Of a stretch of 64,000 bases of DNA, positions 37,723-49,249 are shown piece after piece. Where the stretch lies: contig JACAAK010000005.1 of the NCBI GenBank assembly GCA_025093985.1, forward strand, positions 1,054,001 through 1,118,000, read 5' to 3'. How positions within the stretch are numbered: position 1 is the first letter of the stretch; each line of letters starts with the position of its first letter. The position numbers and the translations under genes are program-made. The stretch comes from Calvatia gigantea (taxonomy: Eukaryota; Basidiomycota; Agaricomycetes; Agaricales; Lycoperdaceae). A model generated the notes under the pieces. That model was given only the letters and a program-made list of their open reading frames with translations, was not told the DNA's origin and searched no databases.

Positions 37723-40700
37723 TCATGGTCGGAAATCCTGCGCAAAGTTGCTCCATATGTCACTTTGGGACATCTCCACTCCAACCATATAACGCGGATG
37801 CTCCTGCAGGTGTTGAGATTGGGTGTGTCCGCTTGTCGGCATACCAGAGTAGCTCATTAACAACCCATTTCCATCGGTATAATGTGGTGATTCCGGTTGA
37901 TAATGGTGAGTTGTCAATGTCGAGGCATGGGGTGGTGAGTGCCATGGGCGGTGCGGTCCCACAATATTCCCAGCACTGGTGCTGTACATGTGAGGGACGT
38001 CGAAGCGAGGTGAATATATGGATTCCGAAGGTATCGGGTAACCATCGGCCATTGGAGATACGGTTTTCGTCGACGCTCTCCCAGAACGCGGTGACGACGG
38101 TTCATAGTTGGGGCGTGCCTGGTATGATGGATGTGAACTCTGAGACGTGTTGTGCGGTGTTGAGTTTTGGGGTAATGGTAAGGCTTGGGGATGCGCCGAA
38201 AGCTGGATGCGATACGATTGCTGTGGAGAGAAGTAATCGTATAATGGCTTATCGGGTTTCGTACTCGTGTCTTGGTAGTATTGATTGAGCATCTCGACTG
38301 CTCCAGCCTGGGGCGGCACAGGGGCGGGTGCGGCGACAGGTTGAGGGGGGCTCGAGTTGGAATTTGCATTGGAGCTACTGCTGCTGTTCCCTGGTGAGCT
38401 GTTAGTGGATTTGGGTACGATTAAGGATTTGCGGCCCCCAAGAACATCCAAGGCGTCCGGTTCTGATGGGTCCGTGGGCTGTCTACCTAATCCGTGGCCT
38501 TGACTATATGCTCGTAATGAGAATTCTGCCCTCTCCACGAGTCTCTGCATGTGCCTCTGCGGAGGGTTAGAAAAAGTTGGGCTCAAACATCAGAGATCAC
38601 CTACCAGAGAAGCTTCTGAGCGGCAAGGCCGAGAGCCTTCCTCATATAGCGCAAGGGCTTCTCTGAGGTCATGATAGCACTCGCTTGCAAGAGAGAAACT
38701 AGGGCATTCAACCACCACCGCACTTAGAACAATCTATGATAGAATTAGGGCATGAGCGCATGAAGTTGCAGTGGGGAACACACTAACACAGGAAGAGTAC
38801 ACGCTGGTCCAGAAATACCAACCATGCCGCACAATTCTGCGGTGTTTCGCGTATAGTCCGTGAATATGTTGGCAAATCGTTCTAGCAGACGTGATGACTG
38901 CATAAACAGACGGTGCAAATTTATGTTTGAAGGGGTCTGTGGAGTTTTGGCGAATTGCTTGTGCGAAGTAACTGCGGTGGATGTAGAGTAGATCTAATAT
39001 CGATGTCAGCCGAGGTAGAGTGATAGCAGTTGGGTAGTACACGAACTAGACTCTTTCATGAACCTTGCGCAAGCTTGTTCACAGGCCAGCTTCACATCAT
39101 CAGGCCAGCCATGAGGGCTCCTTGGATTGGCTGGTGTCCATAGGTGTTCAGGCGGGATAATATTGCGTAATGTCTTGTCGAGCTGAAGAAGTTGAGCGTA
39201 GGAAGGCGTTTTGATTGCGAAAACATGGTTTGCGGATGCGGTAAGGCAAGTTATGCAATACTGCGTTCTCCAGCTTTGGTCTTAAATTTGAGCAGGGTCA
39301 GATAAGTAGGTGGTGAGGGGGAGGACGACTCACAACCCGGCTCTATTTCCCCCCGCGCATTTTTAATAGCGTAGAGATCGTCGGGAAGTTGGCAATCTGT
39401 ATGGTCAATGCCAAGACACCCTGGTCTACCGTTTACGATGGCCTTGACAATTGTGAGGAACCCAAAGACTAGTTCATTTGTTCCTAACGTACTGTGTAAG
39501 TATCCCAAGTCCATATATCCCAGAAGATCTAAATTGGATGTAAGTGGCAAGATCGAGATGAAGCGTTGAACAAGCTTACACCCCGCCGCCTCTGTATCTC
39601 ATCACCTGGCAGACTCCAACCACCACTATCACGCTCTGCGCGCATGTTAATTGCCACTAAAATGGTATTCTGAAGAACTTACGCAATCCAATCTACGAGT
39701 GGAAAGAGATCAATTGATGTCAAACAATCAAATGATGAACTAACCATTTGCGCAACCCTCGCAGCAAGACCTGTTATTAACCAGCGCTCTTCGTTCGTTG
39801 CTCTGTCGGAGTTATAACTGTACCGGATCATCATAAACAGAGCTTCACAAGTTGCGACAGTAGCGTCTGTGAGCATTGAGTCCAATGATATAGCAGCACG
39901 TGCAAGTTGGTGGTATCTAGCCGCTAGCCAAAGGGTATGTTCTCCAGATGCTTCATCGTAGAGGGCACCATTGGCAAGCACTATGAAGAAGACGGATAAT
40001 TTATGTGAGTGGATCATGCCGACACTTGGAATGCCAGTCGTGCCATAAATAGGATCCATGAAAGTTCTGATGAACAGCTGACGAGGGATGGGGTTGTACC
40101 TGGACAGATCAATCAAGAAGGGTAGCGATCACTATGAACGAAAGACTCACATCCACGAGCAGTATTCATAGTATATATCGAAGAGCTGGAGTGCGCGCTC
40201 CTGGGTAGGAATAAATGCCAAAAAAAGAGGCTTCTTGTGTGAAGAATCCTTGAGACCGAATGGGAAGGCCATAGCAAGTTCCATAATTTCTTGTGGAAAT
40301 CCGAGGTCCTTTAGCCGGAATCTGTTTTGATCATAGGTCGACTGAAGACCGGGGTGATGAGTAGGGCGGCAATATTTTCACGATTAACGCACCGGAAGCA
40401 AATCTTCCAGGTACTATTGATACATGTCAGAGTGCGCGGAGCACACTTGGCAAATAGGCCGCCTACCTCGGCACCAGCGGTTACTCCACGATACCGCATT
40501 TGTCCGTCCTGACCGATCGCAAGCGAACCAAGAGCCTCTTCGATACCCTTGACCTCCGTCTCCTCTTCAGAATCGTGTTGTTCGTGATGCCCGTGTTCAG
40601 TGGCATCATTGGGGCTACTCTCTTGAGGTGACTCGGGCTCCAAGGTATCCAGTCCATCATGTTCCATTGAAGAATCGACCAATTCCTGCTCCTCGACCTT

Positions 40701-41258
40701 CAATTTCTGCGGAAGGGGACCGCGCATCTGTAACAGCTCTTCCAACTCTCGAACCCTCAAAGTCAACTGCTTGACTTGCTTAGAAAGCTCTTGAGCGTGT
40801 GCCATGAGTACCCTGTTACAAACCAGTTAGTCATGTCAGAGCTGAGAAGAATGGCGAGGTGTTTACTTGTTGCCCTTGGTTGCTGGCAAAATGCCTGAAG
40901 GTGTGAATGAGTATATTTGGTTTAAAGCGAATTTGAGTTTTGCAGACCGTCTGGACATATTGTAGCACACCCTCGGCTATGTGGGGTAGGGTCAGCTGAA
41001 GTACAGGGTTACTCTGAGGGCACCCTACCGAACGCATGACTGGCAAGGGAACACACTACAAGATATGTGAGTGGTAAGCTCAAGAAGTTGGGAGAAAATT
41101 TGCGAGCGCACCGGTCGCATTTCAACTTGGATCTATGTTTGTGTGCGTCAGTTTCGGAGGTGTGATGGTCAAGCAAGACGAAGCTACCGGCGACATTCAG
41201 CACAAGAAAGGCCAATTTTGCGAGTCGCATTTGGGTCTGCCTTGTCTCCAACCACCAT
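37723..41258 (-). CDS. Zn(II)2Cys6 transcription factor with fungal-specific regulatory domain (regulator 2)
   Basis: Starts at ATG 41258 (MVVGDKADPNATRKIG). The zinc cluster uses exons 41258-41188, 41132-41112, 41055-41029 and one further exon. It reads SCAECRRSKLKCDR, VFPCQSCVRRGC, ATICPDG, spacing Cx2Cx6Cx5Cx2Cx8C. It is followed by LPATKGNKVLMAHAQELSKQ and a coiled coil (VKQLTLRVRELEELLQMR), then an acidic stretch and SLAIGQDGQMRYRG. The fungal-specific domain shows RYNPIPRQLFIRTFMDPIYG, FFIVLANGALYDEASGEH and MMIRYSYNSDRATNEERW. The C-terminal exon (to 37723) is Ser/Pro/His-rich. The layout matches regulator 1 about 15 kb away. The zinc cluster fits a class that is common in mushrooms. 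Targets are unknown. The end lies 189 bp from the convergent RPC53 end. Confidence 0.87.
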
Positions 41259-42104
41259 GTCGGCGAGGAGCAGAGGGGAGAAGTGATTGATAGTCTGTTT
41301 GATGTGGGGAAGACGTGACTACCAGTAGACCGGCCTGCGAAGAGATATGTATATGGACTCGGTTTGTTTGGTTTCCACATTCCCTTGTGACAGGTCCGAG
41401 CTTGGAACGACGCCCTGGCTCTGACTTTCTCGGCATTCATCTGCCCTGCCCTTGTCCTCCGATCCTCCTTTTCAGTACCCACCTGCAGCACTGCACAGTG
41501 TCCCTATCCATGTATTTTATCAATCCTCTCCTCACAGAATGGCGGAAATTACAGGTGCTTTCGGGAGATATACCTGAAATGGCGAAAGCCCACGCTGAGT
41601 TTGATTGCCATCAGGCGACCTGCCTGATGAGTGGATGACGCCGATTACAGCCATTTGTAAATTGTGAACCAACTATCGTAAACCAATTCATTTATTCAGT
41701 CTATCTACTTTAAGGTGACCCTCCTTGATTACGTGCAGACCTGTCAAAAACTGTAAGTGCCTTGTGCGGCCAAACCGGCAACTAAGTAGTAAAAAAAAAA
41801 AAAGTGGGAATCAGATAGAACGGATCCACTACCAAAGTAGCATCTCCGAAGGTAGCTGAGTTGTTTTTCTGCAACGCAGGGTCATCCCTGCATAAAGCCA
41901 AATGCCTCAAACATCATATGCGCTTCGAAATGAAACGGGAGAAAGGAGTGAAAAAGACCAGCGCGACTCACCTGGAGGAGAATGCTTGTTTGATTGAAAG
42001 GTAACAAATCAGCGGAGTACCGTTTTCTCTGTTTTTTAAACTCCGATTTTCTCCGAAACTCCGACACACTAGAGCTATGCGACGTCGTCGACGACGATCT
42101 ACGC
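41259..42104. promoter_or_regulatory. Divergent intergenic region, regulator 2 / TAF10
   Basis: About 850 bp between two divergent start codons. It holds only short frames, a poly-A run near 41793 and T-rich patches. Part of it may be a 5' leader intron of TAF10, since the frame upstream of the TAF10 ATG stays open from about 41994. Confidence 0.5.
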
Positions 42105-42802
42105 ATGTCAACTTCACAACAAAGCCAAGGGTTTGCCCATCCAACTAGTGGATATGCACAACCGGCGACAGCAGAAACACCTGTAGCTACGGCCGCGCCC
42201 GTTAGTTCCCATTCACCAGCTCAGACTGCCGCCACAACATCCACCCAGCCCCAGACACGCCAGGCCGCAGAGGAGGCTCGCAAGGACCGCACGCTAGCAG
42301 AGTTTATGCTGATGCTTGACGAGTATGAACCACTTGTAAGGGAATATATACTTGTCGTATCGATGAGCAAGGCTGATCCCCTAAGAATCTCAGATACCAA
42401 ATGAGGTTACCGATTATTACCTGCAGAGAGTTGGCTTTGAGTGTGAGGATGTGAGACTGTATGTACCCCCCCTCTTTTAGTCTATTCTACTGGGACCTAT
42501 ATCTCTCCTTTCCAGAAAACGTCTCTTATCCCTCGCTGCTCAAAAGTTCGTATCTGACATAGCAGCTGACGCATACCAGCATGCGCGGATAAGAACCAAC
42601 GCCGCCGGTGGCCGAGCCCGCGTGAATCAGCCCTTTGGCGGCGCAGGCCATGTGAAGGTCTTGAGTCTTGCTTATTCTCCACACAAGCTCTTACTTACAA
42701 CCTTTCAAGGACAAAACACGTACTACCTTGACGATGGAAGACCTTAGCGCTGCCCTCGCAGAGTATGGCATTAATTCCAGGAAACCAGAGTATTACATGT
42801 AA
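42105..42802 (+). CDS. TAF10: TAF10, histone-fold subunit of TFIID and SAGA
   Basis: Four exons: 42105-42335, 42394-42458, 42516-42657 and 42710-42802. The sum is 531 nt, or 176 residues. A Thr/Ala/Gln-rich N-terminal tail precedes the TAF10 histone-fold domain: TLAEFMLMLDEYEPLIPNEV, TDYYLQRVGFECEDVRLKRL, LSLAAQKFVSDIAADAYQHA. The C-terminus is TLTMEDLSAALAEYGIN. TAF10 is shared by TFIID and SAGA and pairs with TAF8 or TAF3-type and SPT7 partners. SGF73, another SAGA subunit, is 2.7 kb downstream on the same strand. Confidence 0.94.
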
Positions 42803-43502
42803 GACCACACATGGTATCGTAACTTTAATCCTTAACTGTTCGTCCACTCGTAACAATATATGCTTGTCGTCATCCGCAAGAACCTTGGCACAAAGTCGCG
42901 TCGGTCTCACCGACAGCGACCCTCGTGACTTCAAACACTGGGTCCAAGGGCTCGTAGGCAGTGTATTTGACACCTTCACCCCTAAGAAACCCCATTATAT
43001 CCAGCAACCCCTCGCAGCTCCCCGCATATTGTATTCGAGCACCAATCTCATCCCAATTCGTGCTAACAGCTGGAGCGAGAGGCCCAGAGCTGCACCTCAC
43101 ACTCAAGTTCTTTCCCTTCTTTAATTGCCAGGCTAAGACCTTGCACGGTTCATGAGTAGCGTCAGCAATATGATGAGATGGCACCTACCACAGCGGGTGA
43201 GTGGCTTCCCTCATCAGAAGAGTGCGACCCGACTCGTCTAGCCGGCCCTCTTTGATCTCGCCCCGGATGAATCTCGTGCGAAGTGCAGTCGGAGACATCG
43301 GAGAAAGACCAAATAATTGCTAGATTCTGTGCTAAAATTCCAACAATGTTCTGTGGACTGTGAGTCTTTTGCACACCTGAAGTCATATCCCCCAAAGTTA
43401 ATGATATCTGTCCACATGACAACATTTTAGCCTTCTTCAGCAGGTCCGGAATAACGAAGCCCGTCATCGGGTATCTCGCTCGCCAATTTTGATCCCTTGA
43501 GG

Positions 43503-44115
43503 TCATTGATTACCATGACGCATACTATAGGGTAACTTATACTGGGACATATGGAATAAGAAACCAACGTGCCAAGGGCACTTCGGGAATCTCTTATCCA
43601 TGTGGGCCACTCTCCAGGAAATAAGCCGAGGATAAAATCTTCGAAACCTCAGCAGACTCCCGTAACTCGGGATCTTTCCGCAGCTCAGATGTTGGAACGG
43701 TAGCCCTGCTGAACATGTTTGGATAATCTCCGTGATTGCTTTGCCCAGTCTGACATACGTATAGAAGCTCTGGTTTGTGTCAACGCCGGTATCAGCTTCT
43801 GGCGTGGCGATCTTTCGAATGACACTGCGGTACCCATCGGCTGTAATGATGATATCGGCATACAGTTGTTTGCCGTCTTCGAACACGACAGTAGATCGAT
43901 GAACATTCTGGTTGGAAGACTTGAAAGTGACAATTGCACAGGCAGCAAAGCAAGCCTGTAAAGTACTTGGCGTAGATCATCAGACCGCGACCGAGCCTTA
44001 GGCCACAGGCCTGAATCACCGTGGTCAAGAAGTGACAAGACACAAGACGCACTTGCATTAATAAAGCTCTGCACTTGCTTTCTGAACCATATATTTTTCG
44101 ATTCAAGTAGCTCAA
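43503..44115 (-). pseudogene. Decayed FAD-dependent monooxygenase
   Basis: Minus-strand fragments in different frames resemble a flavin monooxygenase of the salicylate-hydroxylase-like group: ARSRSDDLRQVLYRLA near 44000, then TVVFEDGKQLYADIIITADG with YRSVIRK after it (the GADG-type FAD motif) near 43890-43810, then SELRKDPELRE near 43690. The first two sit in frames that differ by one base without a usable intron. The normal N-terminal GxGxxG dinucleotide fold and the C-terminal GD motif are not evident; a weak FIIVGG string occurs near 44455. Remnants may extend from about 43190 to 44470. It could instead be a real gene with introns I failed to resolve. Confidence 0.45.
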
Positions 44116-45461
44116 CGAGCTCTGGTATGAACTAGAGAGTTAAAAAATAAAGGACCAAGATGATATACGCGGCACTGAATTTTGCGACACTTCAGAGCGC
44201 TTACAAGCTCTTCGTGGACCCCACTAGAATAAAACTTGGTCCTGTTCGGATATTTTACCGGATCGGTTTGTCCATACCCTGCTTAGGTGCACCAGTGAAC
44301 CAGGTCAGTAGAGCTTACCTGATGGAGGGAATCGATTTTAGCCAGGAAAAAAAGCACTAGCAAAGCCAGGGATTCCAGTCGTAGCTGTATGTAAAGGCAA
44401 GGGTCGTGTAGCATGCCTGACTGACCAGTCCTCCAGGTTCCCACCGACGATAATGAAATTTATGAGTACTTAATGCAAGCCATCTGTTGCTAAGTTCTTT
44501 GCGTTCATTTGTACGACCACTTTTATTCGCAGCAATCTTGTTGGGTGCAGCGAAGGACCGTCAAGGGAAAGCGGATATGGCTTGCAACGAGTTCCAAGGT
44601 GAGAATAGGAGATTTTTTTTGTGGACTCGGATATACAAAGGAAGAGGCCAACCCCTTGGTATGTTTTGGGGTGGGACCGAAAACGAAGGAAGGCTTAGAC
44701 TCGGACTTAAACAGACATCAACGAACGTTCGGAAAGCAACTAGAAGAAGAGTATTAGAAGAACGTTGTCATACTAGACCTGAAGGTGATGGGTGGCGTTA
44801 AAGATTCCAAACTTAACCCCGGACACACAGTCCTCATTGTGGCCTGAATCCGGTGGCTGGAAAATTGGGCAACTAAAAAAAGAGACGACACGACTGATGG
44901 TCGTAATTCAAAAGGGAGAACTCCAGTCTCCTTGGTCGCAAAGATCACCTGGACCGTGAGAGGCTGGGATGTGGTATCTCCGAAATCAAGGGAGCTGATT
45001 TGATGATTTCAGGGGAGTCCAATGTGGTCAGGAACGAGAGCGGAAGTTCAGTACTTTATATGGGTTTCATTGGCCCCCAGTAAGGAAAGCTGGCGTACAA
45101 ATAGGATGGTGGTGGTCTCCTCCAATGGGGCAGTAAAATTACATTGAAAGGCGAGGGAGAGGAGCTAATTTATGAGATAACGCCAAACGTTTTGTGTCGC
45201 GAATAGGATTGTGGAGCTCGGACACTTCTTGATTACTACCACTGAAGTACTTATTGATGTTTGATTTGGGAACATGCCTCGTTCGTAACCAGGTATCCAC
45301 TCCACACCCTACCGTACATACCCATTCCACCATTCCATCATGCCTAATCCCCTTGCATTCCTGGAATGCTCATTGATCATCATTATCATGCTCTGGTATC
45401 ACGTGACTGGGAGAAGCAAACACCAAATTGAGTAATTGAAGCATGCCTTCTCTATCCTCCG
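44116..45461. other. Intergenic region without a recognised gene
   Basis: Apart from possible N-terminal remnants of the monooxygenase below 44.5 kb I see nothing. A plus-strand frame at 44487-44801 begins with a hydrophobic stretch but has no homology I recognise. Confidence 0.5.
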
Positions 45462-46657
45462 ATGATGCTCAGACTCAAGCTGGACAGCAATCCTCCCTCC
45501 CCCTTTACCTGGGATATACCCTCACCACCTCCACCAGAACCCTCTTCTCTACCCTCACCACCCGCATCATGGCTTTCCGCAAAGGATATGAAACTTTATG
45601 GTTCTCGGCCTCTCACCTCGACATCAGATATTGGTGTCATCAAATGCAAGGATTGCGCTAAGCCCATTCTTCGGACTTTCATCTCGGAACATACAAGTGA
45701 GTAAACGGATGCATTCTGAGTACGGCGCGTGTACAATTCTGAGTTGGTAGACATCTGCGCCAAAATCCGATCCGCAAACCTCAAGAATAACAAATTAAAG
45801 ACCGATGTGGATGGTATGTCGGCGTTACCTGGGTAGATGTGACTTAATTAACCGGTCATATAGACAAGAAGAACGCGAAAAAGCGCAAAGCATCCCCTAC
45901 TCCTGAGGACCCATCACAGCCTCTCAAGAAGAAGGCAAAGCCACCGCCTAAACTCACCAAAGGCCGAGTTAAGGGGCCCATAGACTATGATAAACAGTGT
46001 GGTGTCATCAACGACAAAAATTTGCCATGCTCAAGGTCGCTAACTTGCAAATCTCATTCTATGGGGGCCAAACGCGCTGTGCAAGGCCGTTCGCGCGCTT
46101 ATGATGAATTGCTTCTTGAGTGGAACCGTGCCAACAACCCCAACTTTGTCGAACCAGTGAAACGAGAGACCAAGGCAGAGAAGAAAGAGAAAAGGGAGCG
46201 GGAGAAACTTGAGAAGAAAAGACTGGAGGCGGAAGCTGCAGCTGCGCGAGGCATCGATGTCACCACTGCTTCATCTCACAAAAAGAGTGGTTCCAATGTT
46301 GCTAAAAAGTTTGGCAAGAAGGCTGCTGCCGCGGCCGCGGCCGTGCGTATGGCTGAGGAATTCGGTGGAGACGCATCGGACAACTTGGATGAACTGGACT
46401 CCGAAGCCGAGCTCGACGACCTTATTAAGGTTGTTCATTCGGCAATGGATCGTGGTGCAGCAGTTGTGCCCTTGGCTGTGCCCTATGACGCTGGCAGCTG
46501 GTTTGTTCAGCGTCGGGAGAGAGCACGAGTATGCCGGGACTTACTCTTCGGGGCTCTCACTGGAGGTAGTAACAATGGTGTTCCAGGGACCCTTGGTGCA
46601 TTGAATATGGCTCGGAGTGCAAGTATGGGTCATACAACTATGCCAATGCACCGGTAG
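45462..46657 (+). CDS. SGF73: SGF73/ataxin-7-like SAGA subunit with SCA7 domain
   Basis: Three exons: 45462-45696, 45751-45813 and 45864-46657. The sum is 1,092 nt, or 363 residues. The N-terminal segment SAKDMKLYGSRPL leads to a zinc-binding motif CKDCAKPILRTFISEHTNIC. The central SCA7 domain reads DYDKQCGVINDKNLPCSRSL followed by TCKSHSMGAKRAVQGR, with the Cys/His ligands of the family. A Lys/Glu-rich coiled-coil region follows. SGF73 anchors the Ubp8 deubiquitinase module to SAGA, acting on H2B ubiquitin. The start is ambiguous: ATGs at 45462 and 45465 are in frame, while an ATG at 45443 opens a different, overlapping frame. Confidence 0.9.
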
Positions 46658-46985
46658 ATTACGATAATGTTGAACTATCTACGCAGTAATTCCACCCACG
46701 TCTGTATTTTTAGTTGCGGTGTGTCTAATTTTTGTCCGAAAATGTGCAAAGCACACATAAAACCAGAAAATGCAACCTAAAACCCAAAGGAGAAGTAAGC
46801 ATATAAAGGAGAAGTAAAGTGTCAGAGTTAAGTGCGTGGTCCAACAAAAGAGGAGTTCGTGAAAGTCTATGAAAGTAAAGGAAACAGGGGCAGGTCATAT
46901 ATAAGGTGGACGTCTGGAATGGTAATGAAGTGATTAGAGGAGTTCGGAATGGTTTGGGAAAGCCGGAAAGCCGTACGTACGTCAT

Positions 46986-47495
46986 TCATACATCGGCTAC
47001 CGCTCTCACTGCCGCCGTCCAATCCAGTCTTGTTAGAAGGCCTTGCCGCTCGGCGGCTTCAAGGACTGCGATTATCCAATCTTGACAGTGTGTCTTCCCG
47101 TTGGGTCTTTGAAACGGGATATCCGCCGCGATATTTTCTAACCGTCTGCGGTTTGCCAGTGTCATTTTCGTGATTTCGACTGCTCTCGTACATTCTTCTG
47201 CTGTTTTCGTAATAGGACCCCAATTCATGTAGTCACGGATGGTCATGTTGCGAACGATGTAAATCTCTCGCTGGACCGGAACCCCAGAACTGCTCTTGCC
47301 AACCTTCCATGCTAGCTTCCAATGGCTTTCTCGCGGGGACTGTGGGGTAATCCGCGTCGTAATCAGCATGACTGGGAGGGGTGTATCGGGGTCCCGGAAA
47401 AGGTGATCGATGTCGACTGGACGGCGCATCGAATATGTGACCGACCGACCGTTGTTGGCCGTATGATAGAATGGCATATCCACGGAGGTTGGCAT
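46986..47495 (-). CDS. Unknown protein of 169 residues
   Basis: A single uninterrupted frame from ATG 47495 to stop 46986. I do not recognise the family. Visible features: no signal peptide or membrane span; a basic middle part with WKLAWKVGKSSSGVPVQREI; and a C-terminal segment KTHCQDWIIAVLEAAERQG in which a Cys-Gln-Asp-Trp motif precedes an amphipathic helix. Similar small proteins ending in a CQDW-type motif occur in mushroom genomes as far as I recall, with no known function. It may have further upstream exons, since frames remain open to about 47790. It is not explained by any gene on the other strand. Confidence 0.55.
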   Translation of the reverse strand: MPTSVDMPFYHTANNGRSVTYSMRRPVDIDHLFRDPDTPLPVMLITTRITPQSPRESHWKLAWKVGKSSSGVPVQREIYIVRNMTIRDYMNWGPITKTAEECTRAVEITKMTLANRRRLENIAADIPFQRPNGKTHCQDWIIAVLEAAERQGLLTRLDWTAAVRAVADV

Positions 47496-47964
47496 GACCG
47501 AGCCGGGTATCGGGATATTGCGGGAGGGCCTCGGGCGCGAATATTATAGCCCTCGCAGTCAGCAGAGGGGACGAAACCAAGTCCAGGTGCAGTGGCGGGG
47601 AAGCGGGGGGAGGAGAGGGTGGCAATTGTATTGAAGCAACGCCGATTTAAGGGTAATTGAGGGGAAGAACACGTTGTAGAGTACTTGTGATGCCTTATTG
47701 CATCAGTCAGAAAGGCACAGTTCCGTCCATGGTCCACGTTATAAACCATAAGATCGACTTTCTTCCGATCATTTAAATACAAACACAAGTATCATCTAGG
47801 TTCGCCCACGCGTGTTTTCCAATTCTCCACCTGCCTTCCCACAAAACATCCCAATCACCTATCACATCACATTGCATTGGATGTCGTGCTACAGTTACTT
47901 CGGAATAACTCGCTTGGAGTACGTAGTCCTCCGCGGGAAGTCACTACGCGCCTATGTACTGATG

Positions 47965-49075
47965 TCAGATCCCTGAGCGCATCAATCTTCTTGCATGGCT
48001 TTTAGCAAATATCGGCGGCACATCCGCTAGTAAGTTGAGCGCAAGTGCAGGTTTCTGATGTCTGAGAGCGACGAGATGTTGCCCAGCAGTCCTTCGATTT
48101 TTTGGATTGTATCTTAGCATAGTGTCCACGACCGGCCATATTGCGGAAGGGATGCAAGCTGACTCTTTTGAGGAAGCTAGACGGTCAAGTTTCCAAAGCT
48201 CATGGTGGCTGCGCACATCTGGTGGGAAGCGCTGTGGTTTAGGTGGCTCGCCGGTATAAATCTGGGAAAGACAATTATAAATCCGGTGGAAACCCTGAGA
48301 ACCTTGAGTGGTTCACCTGAATAGCAAGACAGCCCAAGGAAAAGATATCGCTTGCTTTCGTGAACTCGCCGGAGTAGTCTCGCCAGCCGTCGATAAGAGC
48401 TTTTCTGATGCGTTGACTGTCAAAGAGCTCAGGTGCTAACCAAGCTTCAGTATCTGTCAAACGATCTGCTGGGGGCCTATGGGTCGGAGCAAACTCTCCG
48501 AGACAGTACTTTCCATTTGCTTTTAAGAATATGTTATCCTGGAGTTTCGTCAATGTGGGCCGCTCGAGACACATATGTATCACTTGCCCCCCGGATGTTG
48601 CCATGGATGAAGTGGTGGCGGTGTAAAAAGTCAAGGCCTGACAGTGTATCCTGGAGCTGGCGTGCTGGACTTTAGCAGGGATGGTAAAAGAAATAGGAGA
48701 TATGACACTCACAAGGGATAGTCGATTACATTTCGGATCGCTAACGATATTATCCATCACGTCGCCATAATGGACTTCGGTAATGAAAGAAAGCTGGGGC
48801 TCGATTGAGTTGAGGTGTAGGCCTTGAAACTTTATCAAGTGAGCGCCTTGGAGCTCTATCCACTGTTTCAGCTTCTTGAGTAATGACTGGTGAGGGATTG
48901 AAGTCACATTAATGGCGTTGAAGAGCTTCGTTGGAAAGCCAACGAACCGGTAAATAGATATCTGGTAGTGTTGACTGATCGCGAGGTGAAACATGTAATC
49001 GTATGGGTCGCAATCGTACGTCAGCTTTGACGAATGACTGTGTCCATCTTCAGTAAGAATTACAACAGACGACAT
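47965..49075 (-). CDS. Protein kinase-like protein lacking catalytic residues
   Basis: Four exons: 49075-48713, 48656-48588, 48538-48317 and 48261-47965. The sum is 951 nt, or 316 residues. The kinase fold is recognisable in the C-lobe: LQDTLSGLDFLHRHHFIHG, then NIRGDNIFLKANGKYCLGEF, AWLAPELF (APE) and ASDIFSLGCLAIQ (the SDVWSLG helix). The usual catalytic HRD is HGN and the DFG is GEF-like, so phosphotransfer is unlikely. The N-lobe has FHLAISQHYQISIYRF and no clear Gly-rich loop or VAIK lysine. The intron after exon 2 starts with GCAAGT (GC-AG type). The role is unknown; a scaffold or allosteric role is possible. Confidence 0.75.
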
Positions 49076-49238
49076 AGTATGCCCACTCGGTCTGCTCTAA
49101 TGAGGGAAATCGGATCTTCATCGAGATTTATCTGTTGCACAAGACAGAATTCCCTGACAAGATTTGTGAAGAGATCCGTTCCGCTGAGTGACATTCTAGG
49201 AAATTAGAGGCAATGAAAGACGGAAGGTAAGAAAATGA

Positions 49239-49249
49239 GGGGGGGGGGG
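49239..49249. repeat. G11 homopolymer in an intergenic region
   Basis: Eleven G between the kinase-like gene and the p24 gene; it lies in the divergent promoter region. Confidence 0.85.

Noticed and set aside
44487..44801. Frame of 104 residues with a hydrophobic start, possible secreted protein
   Set aside because: The rest is compositionally unlike a secreted protein and no supporting motif or homology was seen.
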